Source: DTU018 sp029550685
GTDB lineage: Bacteria; Bacillota; Syntrophomonadia; Syntrophomonadales; Syntrophomonadaceae
Assembly (NCBI GenBank): GCA_035412805.1
Contig: DAONVO010000018.1
Coordinates: 1 to 31,059 of the forward strand
Length of the DNA stretch: 31,059 nucleotides
Direction of reading: 5' to 3'
Numbering within the stretch: the stretch's first letter is position 1; every line of letters begins with the position of its first letter. The position numbers and the translations under genes were made by a program. Shown here in pieces: positions 1-7,726 of this stretch. The notes beneath the pieces were generated by a model. That model saw only the letters and a program-made list of their open reading frames with translations. It was not told the DNA's origin and made no database searches.

Positions 1-33
1 AGCCCGGTCTGAAAATAGATCGGGCTTTTCTTT
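1..33 (+). terminator. Rho-independent terminator of the gene upstream of the window
   Basis: A 10-bp stem (AGCCCGGTCT pairing with AGATCGGGCT, one G-T pair) closes a GAAAAT loop and is followed by TTTTCTTT. It should end a plus-strand transcript that enters from the left and separate it from miaB. Confidence 0.85.
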
Positions 34-65
34 ATCAGCCTATAAGATATTTGCTAAGAAAAAGG

Positions 66-71
66 TATAAT
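66..71 (+). promoter_or_regulatory. Possible -10 element for miaB
   Basis: TATAAT lies about 27 bases before the miaB start, just after the upstream terminator. No good -35 is present at 16-18 bp spacing, so this is a weak call. Confidence 0.35.
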
Positions 72-97
72 ATATAAACGCGAGGTGATAAAGACAG

Positions 98-1438
98 GTG
101 AATCAGCAAGGGGAGAAAACACCAGCCTATTATATTCAAACTTATGGCTGTCAGATGAATGTCCGTGATTCAGAAATCATGAGCGGACTGTTGGAAGCGA
201 TGGGATATTGTGCAGCAGATAAGCCGGAAGATGCCAGCGTTATACTGTTTAATACCTGCAGTGTGCGTCATTCGGCCGAAAATAAAGTATACGGGAAACT
301 TGGAGAAATCAGTGTCCTTAAACGTCGTAATCCTGATTTGATCATTGCTTTCGGTGGTTGCATGGCCCAGCTTCCTGAGGTTCAAGCCCGCCTAAAAAGA
401 ATAGGGGTAGATGTGGTATTCGGCACTCACAATATTCACGAATTGCCATATTTGATCGAACAGGCCCAACAGACCAAGACTCCAGTATTTCAGGTATGGG
501 ACAAAGAGGGCCCGGTAGAGGAGAATCTTCCCTCGGTCCGGCGGGCTGGAATCAGCGCTTTCGTTAACATAATGTATGGGTGCAACAACTTTTGCAGCTA
601 TTGTATAGTTCCTTATACCAGGGGAAGGGAAAGGAGCCGGAGTCCAGCTGATATTATAAAAGAGGTTCGGCAACTAGCAGCCCAGGGATACAGGGAAGTA
701 ACCCTGTTAGGTCAGAATGTTAACTCCTATGGCAAAGGGTTGGATGAAACGGTTGATTTTGCCGATCTTCTAGCCATGGCCGCTGAGGTGGAGGGTATTG
801 ACCGGGTTCGCTTTACTACTTCTCACCCTAAGGATATGTCAGAAAAACTGATTGACACCATCGCTAGTAATCCGGTGATTTGCGAACATGTTCATGTACC
901 TTTGCAGGCAGGCAGCAACCGCATTTTACAGCGCATGAACCGCGGTTACACCCGGGAACACTATTTGGAATTAACTAATCGCATGCGTGAACGAATACCT
1001 GGTGTAGCTATTACCAGTGATTTGATAGTAGGGTTTCCCGGAGAAGAGGAAGATGATTTTGCTGATACTCTGGATATGGTAGAAAAGGTCCGCTTTGATG
1101 CCGCTTTTACCTTTATGTACTCGCCCCGGCGGGGTACCAGAGCCGCCGAGTATACTGATCAGGTACCCTTGGAAGTTAAAAAGGCGCGGCTCAGTCAACT
1201 AAATCTCATCCAGTATCGCATAGCACGGGAAATCAATCAGGCTTTGGAAGGGAAAATCGAAGAGGTATTGGTGGAAGGCCCTAGCAAAACCGACAAAACC
1301 AAGTTAACGTCGCGGACCAGAACAAATCGAGTTGTGATAATAACCGGAAGTGAAGACTTAGTAGGGAAAATCATACCTGTACGGATAACTAAAGGAAACT
1401 CATTTTCTTTGTTTGGAGAGGTGCTGCCTACAGACTGA
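98..1438 (+). CDS. miaB: tRNA (N6-isopentenyl adenosine-37) methylthiotransferase MiaB
   Basis: A radical SAM enzyme that adds a methylthio group to i6A37 of tRNAs reading UNN codons, giving ms2i6A. The N-terminal UPF0004 domain holds the auxiliary-cluster cysteines Cys18, Cys54 and Cys88. The radical SAM core has the CxxxCxxC motif at Cys162/166/169 (YGCNNFCSYC), and a TRAM RNA-binding domain fills roughly residues 380-446. The length of 446 aa is normal. The GTG start at 98 has a GAGGTG ribosome site at 82-87. Its substrate tRNA is made by MiaA, encoded at 10305-11234. An intergenic gap with its own promoter-like sequence follows, so miaB may be transcribed alone. The related MtaB family is less likely, because the N-terminus (QTYGCQMN) is typical of MiaB. 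Confidence 0.96.
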   Translation: MNQQGEKTPAYYIQTYGCQMNVRDSEIMSGLLEAMGYCAADKPEDASVILFNTCSVRHSAENKVYGKLGEISVLKRRNPDLIIAFGGCMAQLPEVQARLKRIGVDVVFGTHNIHELPYLIEQAQQTKTPVFQVWDKEGPVEENLPSVRRAGISAFVNIMYGCNNFCSYCIVPYTRGRERSRSPADIIKEVRQLAAQGYREVTLLGQNVNSYGKGLDETVDFADLLAMAAEVEGIDRVRFTTSHPKDMSEKLIDTIASNPVICEHVHVPLQAGSNRILQRMNRGYTREHYLELTNRMRERIPGVAITSDLIVGFPGEEEDDFADTLDMVEKVRFDAAFTFMYSPRRGTRAAEYTDQVPLEVKKARLSQLNLIQYRIAREINQALEGKIEEVLVEGPSKTDKTKLTSRTRTNRVVIITGSEDLVGKIIPVRITKGNSFSLFGEVLPTD

Positions 1439-1555
1439 CTCTCACCTTACATTAATGCGGCGAGGTGGGTACCACCTACGACTCTTTAGACTAGATCCTC
1501 CCTGCAGCTCAATGGGATATAAAAATGCGATGTAAACTTTTTCAATGCAAATAAT

Positions 1556-1584
1556 TTAATTGCATATCTAATTCATGCTAGAAT
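1556..1584 (+). promoter_or_regulatory. Extended -10 promoter for the ymcA/ylbF-like gene and perhaps mutS
   Basis: TGCTAGAAT at 1576-1584 is an extended -10 (TGn plus TAGAAT). A poor -35 (TTAATT) sits 17 bp upstream at 1556-1561. The predicted start near 1591 leaves a leader of about 44 nt that contains the hairpin at 1591-1609. Confidence 0.5.
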
Positions 1585-1590
1585 AGGAGA

Positions 1591-1609
1591 AGAATTGCAG
1601 ACCAATTCT
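1591..1609 (+). promoter_or_regulatory. Perfect 7-bp inverted repeat in the 5' leader
   Basis: AGAATTG and CAATTCT flank a 5-nt spacer, placed at the predicted transcription start and 11 nt before the AGGAGG site at 1621-1626. It could be an operator or a leader hairpin. No matching regulator is recognised. Confidence 0.4.
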
Positions 1610-1634
1610 GCACAATAGTTAGGAGGATAATATA

Positions 1635-2021
1635 TTGACTACCGAAGAAATCATCCGGTTGGCTTTTGAGTTAGGTACGGCGGTAGCTGAATCAGATGAG
1701 GTTGACCGTCTGAAAGCTTTGCAGATGAAGCTTAACCAGGATAGCAGCGCTTATGACCTGCTGATGAGATACCAAGAGGCCAAAATGAAACTGGACAACA
1801 AATATCATGATGGTTTACTGGTTACCAAGGCTGAGGAGGACCACCTCCGTATTTTGGAGCAACAATTAACTGCTAACAGTCTGATCAACGAATTGATTCA
1901 AGCTCAAGAAAGCTTCAATAACTTAATGCAAGCTGTATATTTCGCCATGAATCAGGCCATTTCCTCCAGTGCTGGGGGATGCAGTTCCGGCTGCGAAAGC
2001 TGCGGAGGAGGCTGCAGTTAG
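1635..2021 (+). CDS. YlbF/YmcA-family protein with a cysteine-rich tail (probable RicA/YmcA orthologue)
   Basis: A 128-aa, mostly alpha-helical protein of the YlbF/YmcA (PF06133-like) family. In Bacillus, YmcA, YlbF and YaaT form a complex that carries Fe-S clusters, works with RNase Y in mRNA processing and affects sporulation and biofilm formation. The last 13 residues are a glycine/serine spacer with four cysteines (Cys116, 120, 123 and 127), a plausible Fe-S or zinc ligand set. The TTG start at 1635 is fixed by AGGAGG at 1621-1626. The position between miaB and mutS matches ymcA in B. subtilis, which favours YmcA over YlbF. The family is seen from the sequence; the exact orthologue is inferred from gene order. 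Confidence 0.8.
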   Translation: MTTEEIIRLAFELGTAVAESDEVDRLKALQMKLNQDSSAYDLLMRYQEAKMKLDNKYHDGLLVTKAEEDHLRILEQQLTANSLINELIQAQESFNNLMQAVYFAMNQAISSSAGGCSSGCESCGGGCS

Positions 2022-2054
2022 AAACAAATTTGAAAATTGATAATTTGAGTAGCT

Positions 2055-2087
2055 AAGGAAGGCTTAGATATCTAAGTCTTTCTTTTT
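2055..2087 (+). terminator. Intrinsic terminator or attenuator between the ymcA-like gene and mutS
   Basis: A long stem (AAGGAAGGCTTAGA with TCTAAGTCTTTCTT, several G-T pairs) ends in a T-rich stretch. It lies directly upstream of the mutS ribosome site GAGAGG at 2088-2093, and no new promoter is obvious between them. mutS may therefore depend on read-through. Confidence 0.6.
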
Positions 2088-2101
2088 GAGAGGTTTTAAG
2101 T

Positions 2102-4669
2102 ATGGCTAAGTATACTCCTATGCTGCAACAGTATTTGGAAATAAAAAGCCAGCATCCTGATACTTTGCTATTCTTCCGTCTGGGAGATTTTTATGAAATG
2201 TTTTTTGACGATGCAGAAGTTGCCTCCCGGGAATTAGAAATTGTTTTGACCGCCCGGGATGGAGGAGATGCTGGGCGAATACCTATGTGCGGTGTTCCTC
2301 ATCATTCCGCCCATACCTATATAGCCAAACTGATTTCCAGGGGTTATCGGGTAGCCATATGTGAGCAGATGGAAGATCCTCGAGAAGCCAAAGGCTTGGT
2401 CAAACGGGAAGTAGTCCGTATTATAACTCCAGGTACGGTTATTGAAGATAATATGCTTTCGGATACTGCTGCTAACTACTTGGCATCAGTATACATTGAT
2501 GATGAGTCGGCCGGTCTGGCTTTTGCTGATATTTCCACTGGAGAATTCAAGATTTGTCAGTGGCATGGAAAAGATGTGCTCAGTCTGATCTATGCAGAGT
2601 TGCTCCGCCTGAATCCCAGTGAGTGTCTGATAGCTGAGGACCAACCTTCCTTATGGACGGACGAGCAGTCACACCTAACCAACCTTCCTATGGTTACAGC
2701 AGAATTTCCCCGCAGTTACAAAAATGCCTGCGAGGTATTAATGCATCATTTTAAAGTTGCCACTCTGGAAGGGTTTGGGATTAATGACAGCTACGATCTG
2801 GCTGTTTGTGCGGCAGCAGCAATCCTGAAATACCTGGAACAGACCTGTCATGCTCATTTGCATCATTTGCAGGCTATCAGCATTCATCATAATGAACAGT
2901 ATATGCTTATGGATATGGCCACCCGCCGTAACCTGGAATTAACCAGCACCATTAGAGACGGCAAAAGGGAAGGCTCACTACTGTCCATACTGGATTATTG
3001 TTGCACTGCCATGGGTCGGAGAAGGCTGAAGAGCTGGATCGAACTTCCTCTTCGAGATTTATCCGCCATCCAAGCAAGACATGATGCCGTCCAGGAATTG
3101 AAAGACAACCTGCAACTAAGAAGCAGCTTGCTCCAAGCTTTATCGGAGGTATATGACATGGAGCGGCTAGCTGGCAAAATAGGCAGTCAAATGGCTACTC
3201 CCCGTGATTTGATAGCACTTAAACAGTCGTTGCAAAAGGCTGAGGTAGTCAAGGAACTTTTACAGGGGACAAGCTCAACCATGCTTAAAAATATAGCCCA
3301 GCTGGATGTGCTGGCAGATATGAATGAGTTATTAACCAGGTCCATAAATGATGCTCCTCCTCTATCTTTGCGGGAAGGGGATATTATTAAAAAAGGTTAT
3401 TCTCCTGAAATCGATGAACTGCGCTTAATTACCAGTCAAGGTTCTGACTGGCTGGTTGAATATGAAAACCGGGAAAAGGAACGAACCGGTATCAAATACT
3501 TAAAAGTAGCTTATAACAAAGTGTTCGGCTATTATATAGAAGTCAGCAAATCCAATCTTCATCTGGTACCGGAGGACTACCACCGTAAACAGACATTAGT
3601 GAATACGGAACGATTCATAAGCGATGAATTAAAGCAATATGAAGAACGTATTCTGGGAGCCAGGGAGAGACTCTATAATTTGGAGTATGCAGAATTCTGC
3701 CGCATACGTGAAGACTTGATAAACTACCTGCCTCGTTTGCAAAACACCGCTGAACAGATGTCCGTTCTGGATGTCCTGGTGTCTTTGGCCGAAGCTGCTT
3801 TTAACAATAATTATGTACGCCCCATCATGGATAACAGTGGCATCATTGATGCACGCTCCGCGCGCCACCCGGTAGTGGAAAAACACCTGGTAGATTCGCG
3901 TTTTGTTCCCAATGATGTTAAACTGAACCAAGAGGAATCCCGCTTTGCTATCATCACTGGTCCCAATATGGGTGGAAAAAGCACCTACATGCGTCAAACC
4001 GCTTTAATGGTGGTGATGGCCCAGATGGGAAGCTTTGTGCCCGCAGATTATGCGCGCATAGGATTAGTGGACCGGGTATTTACCCGAGTAGGTGCAGCAG
4101 ATGATCTCAGTGCCGGCCAGAGTACCTTTATGGTGGAAATGGTGGAAGTGGCTAACATACTCAATAATGCTACCGCTGACAGCCTGATTATTCTGGATGA
4201 AATAGGCCGGGGTACCAGCACTTATGATGGGCTAAGTATTGCTCAGGCGGTTTCCGAATACATTGTTAGTCATATAAAAGCCCGCACCTTGTTTGCTACC
4301 CATTATCACGAGTTGACGCAACTGGAGGAAACCCTCCCGGGAGTAATCAACCTATCTGTGTCAGTCCAGGAATCCGGAGATAGCGTAATCTTTCTGAAAA
4401 GAGTCCTACCCGGACGAGCGGATCGGAGCTATGGCGTGCATGTTGCCCAGTTGGCAGGATTAAAAAGAGAAGTCATTGACCGGGCCCAGGAGATTCTGCG
4501 AGATCTGGAAACCAAGTCAGTTAAAAAACCGGTGGAAGTTGTAGAGCAACCCAGTCTATTTATGGTAGAAGATCCCATTATTCAACAGTTGCGCCGGATA
4601 AACCCTGATGAGTTAACACCCCGGGAAGCCCTGGCTTTAATATATAAATGGAAAGACGGTATTGATTGA
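2102..4669 (+). CDS. mutS: DNA mismatch repair protein MutS
   Basis: The mismatch-recognition ATPase of methyl-independent mismatch repair; it scans DNA as a dimer and recruits MutL. The Phe-X-Glu mismatch-reading motif is at residues 30-32 (GDFYEMF). Connector, lever and clamp regions follow. The ABC-type ATPase has Walker A GPNMGGKST at 620-628 and Walker B LDE with Asp699/Glu700, followed by the GRGTSTYDG signature. A short C-terminal dimerisation tail completes the 855 aa, a full-length family size. The ATG at 2102 has GAGAGG at 2088-2093. It is followed at once by the hydantoinase-like gene and, three genes on, by mutL. Confidence 0.98.
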   Translation: MAKYTPMLQQYLEIKSQHPDTLLFFRLGDFYEMFFDDAEVASRELEIVLTARDGGDAGRIPMCGVPHHSAHTYIAKLISRGYRVAICEQMEDPREAKGLVKREVVRIITPGTVIEDNMLSDTAANYLASVYIDDESAGLAFADISTGEFKICQWHGKDVLSLIYAELLRLNPSECLIAEDQPSLWTDEQSHLTNLPMVTAEFPRSYKNACEVLMHHFKVATLEGFGINDSYDLAVCAAAAILKYLEQTCHAHLHHLQAISIHHNEQYMLMDMATRRNLELTSTIRDGKREGSLLSILDYCCTAMGRRRLKSWIELPLRDLSAIQARHDAVQELKDNLQLRSSLLQALSEVYDMERLAGKIGSQMATPRDLIALKQSLQKAEVVKELLQGTSSTMLKNIAQLDVLADMNELLTRSINDAPPLSLREGDIIKKGYSPEIDELRLITSQGSDWLVEYENREKERTGIKYLKVAYNKVFGYYIEVSKSNLHLVPEDYHRKQTLVNTERFISDELKQYEERILGARERLYNLEYAEFCRIREDLINYLPRLQNTAEQMSVLDVLVSLAEAAFNNNYVRPIMDNSGIIDARSARHPVVEKHLVDSRFVPNDVKLNQEESRFAIITGPNMGGKSTYMRQTALMVVMAQMGSFVPADYARIGLVDRVFTRVGAADDLSAGQSTFMVEMVEVANILNNATADSLIILDEIGRGTSTYDGLSIAQAVSEYIVSHIKARTLFATHYHELTQLEETLPGVINLSVSVQESGDSVIFLKRVLPGRADRSYGVHVAQLAGLKREVIDRAQEILRDLETKSVKKPVEVVEQPSLFMVEDPIIQQLRRINPDELTPREALALIYKWKDGID

Positions 4670-4694
4670 CCTACCGTATTGGGAGGTGACTTGG

Positions 4695-6377
4695 TTGTTA
4701 ATCGGAATTGATGTTGGCGGAACTTTTACTGACGGAGTCCTTTTCAACGGTCGGGATATTGTAAAAACTATAAAACGGCCCACAGATAATAATAACCTGC
4801 AATCGGTTATGTTGGATGTGTTGGATGATCTCTTAGAGGTAGTGCCTGATCAAAAAACTGTTGAACGGATTGTACTTAGCACTACCCTGGTTACCAATCT
4901 GCTGGCTACCGGGCAGGGGAAACGCACCGCTCTTATTCTGATTCCAGGTTATGGTCTTCCTCATGCAGCTTACCACCTGTCACCTGACACCTTCTTTTTA
5001 AGTGGCGCTATTGACTTTAGAGGACGGGAAATCCAACCACTTTCCCTGAACGAAATCATTTCCCTGGCAGAAAAACTTAAAAAACAAGGTATTAAACGGG
5101 CTGCAGTTGCCGGAAAGTTTTCCAACCGCAACCGCAGCCATGAAGATCAGGTGGCTCATATACTCAAAAAGGAATATGCTGACTTGGAAGTTACTTTAAG
5201 CTGTGATATCTCCAATCGCCTTAATTTTCCCCGGAGGGCAGCCACTGCTTATTTTACGGCAATGGTCTCTCCAGAATGGCAGCATTTTGTAGATGAGGTA
5301 GAAAAGGCTCTCCAGCAAAAAGGGTTGGAAGCAGAAGTACACATTCTAAAAGCAGATGGGGGGACACTGCCGCTATCTTCCTCCCGAAAATATCCCTGTG
5401 AAACCATTTTTTCCGGTCCCGCTGCCAGTACCATGGGTGCTCTGGCTCTTACCATGGATAATCAAAATTCGCTGGTAGTAGACATTGGCGGCACTACCTC
5501 GGACCTGGCGCTGCTAGTGGAGGGACTGCCTCTGCATGCTTCCAAAGGGGCTCGCTTGCTGGGACAGTATACTCATGTAGATGCAGTATCAGTTCGTTCC
5601 ATAGCTATCGGCGGTGATAGTCCCCTGGCTTTTGTCGATGGTGAACTGAGAATTTTATCTCAACGCCAGGGTCCTGCTGCTTGTTTTGGCGGAGAGACAG
5701 CTACGGTTACTGATGCTTTTAACTACCGTTTATCACTTAATCAGGGTGATATAGACCGTTCCCGGGAATATCTCCAGAAAATAGCCGATATGGCCCATCT
5801 CAAACTGGAAGATTTGTGCGACAGGATAATTAATCAAGTAGTTACTACTTTATCAGAGGCCACCCGGGAAATGTTTAAGGAATGGGAGAATGAGCCGGCT
5901 TACCGGGTATGGGAAATCGTACATCGCAAGCATTTTACCCTGGATAGAGTCGTAGGCATCGGGGCGGCAGCTTACTGTATAATTCCCCGGGTAGCTGAGA
6001 CGTTAGAAGTACAGCCTTTTATACACCGCTATTCTGACGTTGCCAATGCTTTGGGTGCGGCGGTAGCTCGCCCAACTTTGTCGGTATACCTGCACCTGGA
6101 CACGGAAAGATCCTTATGTGCAGTTGAACCAGGTGGAATAGTCGAAAAACGCAGCGATATAGGCAAATACCAACTGGAAGATGCCCGCCAGCTGGCAGTT
6201 AATTATTTATATGAGATGGGTAAGGTTCGGGGCATGGATGATTATCTGGAGGATTACAAGGTGTTTTTGGAGGAACAATTTAACATGATTCGGGGCTGGA
6301 GTAGAACCGGACGGTTGTTTGACGTTGGAGTTCAGATTGCTCCGGGATTAATCCAAGCCTATCAGGGGGTGGAATAA
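4695..6377 (+). CDS. Hydantoinase/oxoprolinase family (HyuA-like) ATPase without a HyuB partner
   Basis: An ASKHA-fold protein resembling the HyuA/5-oxoprolinase alpha family, whose members use ATP to activate cyclic amides or carbonyl compounds, normally with a HyuB subunit. The phosphate-1 loop is GIDVGGTFTDG at residues 4-14. The second loop is DIGGTTSD at 263-270, and a VGIGAAA adenosine-type motif lies near residue 420. At 560 aa it is shorter than full HyuA (about 680 aa). No hyuB gene is in the window. A TTG at 4662 would overlap mutS, but the TTG at 4695 sits 8 nt after GGGAGG (4681-4686) and gives the family N-terminus, so it is preferred. The stop overlaps the next gene by one base (TAATG), implying coupled translation. 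The substrate is unknown. Confidence 0.82.
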   Translation: MLIGIDVGGTFTDGVLFNGRDIVKTIKRPTDNNNLQSVMLDVLDDLLEVVPDQKTVERIVLSTTLVTNLLATGQGKRTALILIPGYGLPHAAYHLSPDTFFLSGAIDFRGREIQPLSLNEIISLAEKLKKQGIKRAAVAGKFSNRNRSHEDQVAHILKKEYADLEVTLSCDISNRLNFPRRAATAYFTAMVSPEWQHFVDEVEKALQQKGLEAEVHILKADGGTLPLSSSRKYPCETIFSGPAASTMGALALTMDNQNSLVVDIGGTTSDLALLVEGLPLHASKGARLLGQYTHVDAVSVRSIAIGGDSPLAFVDGELRILSQRQGPAACFGGETATVTDAFNYRLSLNQGDIDRSREYLQKIADMAHLKLEDLCDRIINQVVTTLSEATREMFKEWENEPAYRVWEIVHRKHFTLDRVVGIGAAAYCIIPRVAETLEVQPFIHRYSDVANALGAAVARPTLSVYLHLDTERSLCAVEPGGIVEKRSDIGKYQLEDARQLAVNYLYEMGKVRGMDDYLEDYKVFLEEQFNMIRGWSRTGRLFDVGVQIAPGLIQAYQGVE

Positions 6378-7726
6378 TGAAACCAACTGGATTGTTATTC
6401 TTTCCGGCATTTGACTGGGCCATTTCTCCTACTCATCCGGAGCGTGAGGAGCGCTTGCTCTATACCCGGGACCAGTTATTTGAAGAGGGAATCATGGATT
6501 TGCCCGGTATTAAGGAATACAAGCCAAGGTTAGCTGAGCCCATTGATATTGCAGCAGTTCATTTTGCGGTTCCTGATCTGAACGCTCATTTATTGGAGGC
6601 TCATTTTGTTGCGGCTGGTTCCACCCTGGTAATAGCTGATGCTTTTATGAAGGGTGAGATAAAAAACGGCTTTGCTATAATCAGACCTCCGGGACATCAC
6701 GCCATGAGTGTAAGTCACGGTAACCGTGGTTTTTGCAATATCAACAATGAAGCCATAATGATTGAATACCTGCGTTATCACTATGGAGTAAAAAAGGTTG
6801 CCGTTATAGATACCGATGTGCATCATGGGGACGGTACCCAGGAGATTTACTGGGATGATCCGGATGTACTGTATATATCTTTTCACCAGGATGGACGTAC
6901 CCTATATCCAGGAAGCGGGTTTATAGATGAGGCTGGAGGGCCGCTGGCATATGGTACAACTATTAATGTGCCTTTAATGCCGAAAACTACAGATGAAGGT
7001 ATCCATTATGTTATTGACCATTTAGTACTGCCTTTATTAGAGGAGTTTAAACCTGATCTGGTTGTCAACTCTGCCGGTCAGGATAATCATTATACCGATC
7101 CCTTGGCCGATATGCAGTTTACCGCCCAGGGTTATGCTACTTTGAATCACAAATTGGCACCTGACATTGCGGTTTTAGAAGGCGGGTACTCAGTTGAAAC
7201 TGCCTTACCCTATATTAATATGGGCATTATCATGGCAATGGCTGGTTTGGATTTCAGCAATCTTCGTGAACCTGACTATGCCCGGGAAAACTTTAGAGAA
7301 TCCTCTCGCAACCTGGAACTGATTAAGAAAATTGTGGAGGTCCAGCTGGAGCGTTACCGCAGCAGTCAGGAAGAGATAGAGAAGAATCGCCGCTCAAAAA
7401 CAGAGTTTTTCAATGAATATAGGCGCATATTTTATGATACGGATTATATTCATGAAGAACAAAAAGTCCGCCTGCGTAACTGCCAGCACTGCTGCGGTTT
7501 TCGCATGATCGAATCCACTGCTCAACAGCGCAGCGGCAAACTATACCGGGTCATGTGCATATCAATTCCTATTAACTGTTGTCCATCCTGCCGGGATCAA
7601 GCTATCAGCAACTACCAGGACTTAATCCGCTTCGATCGCTATGATTATGTCTATTTACAGGACCGCATAGTGCGCCAGTATCGAGTGTGCCAGCCGGATC
7701 TGGAAAGGGAAGAAATAATAAAATGA
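6377..7726 (+). CDS. Histone-deacetylase-fold amidohydrolase with a C-terminal cysteine-rich domain
   Basis: A zinc deacetylase of the arginase/HDAC (acetylpolyamine amidohydrolase / AcuC-like) superfamily. All catalytic residues are visible: the His107-His108 pair (PPGHHA), zinc ligands Asp147 and His149 (DTDVHHGDGT) and Asp236 (SAGQDNH), and the transition-state Tyr271 (LEGGY). Residues 1 to about 300 make the enzyme domain. The remaining 150 residues are unusual: a charged helical linker, then CxxCC (369-373), Cys394 and CCxxC (401-405), which look like a zinc ribbon. The ATG overlaps the preceding stop and the TGA overlaps mutL (ATGA), so it is locked into the mutS-mutL operon. The substrate could be an acetylated polyamine, an acetyl-lysine protein or another amide; nothing in the sequence decides this. 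Confidence 0.88.
   Translation: MKPTGLLFFPAFDWAISPTHPEREERLLYTRDQLFEEGIMDLPGIKEYKPRLAEPIDIAAVHFAVPDLNAHLLEAHFVAAGSTLVIADAFMKGEIKNGFAIIRPPGHHAMSVSHGNRGFCNINNEAIMIEYLRYHYGVKKVAVIDTDVHHGDGTQEIYWDDPDVLYISFHQDGRTLYPGSGFIDEAGGPLAYGTTINVPLMPKTTDEGIHYVIDHLVLPLLEEFKPDLVVNSAGQDNHYTDPLADMQFTAQGYATLNHKLAPDIAVLEGGYSVETALPYINMGIIMAMAGLDFSNLREPDYARENFRESSRNLELIKKIVEVQLERYRSSQEEIEKNRRSKTEFFNEYRRIFYDTDYIHEEQKVRLRNCQHCCGFRMIESTAQQRSGKLYRVMCISIPINCCPSCRDQAISNYQDLIRFDRYDYVYLQDRIVRQYRVCQPDLEREEIIK

Noticed and set aside
1463..1477. Palindrome AGGTGG-GTA-CCACCT after miaB
   Set aside because: Considered as a terminator, but no T-run follows and the stem is only six pairs.
3629..3997. Minus-strand frame opposite mutS
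   Set aside because: Shadow of the conserved mutS reading frame.
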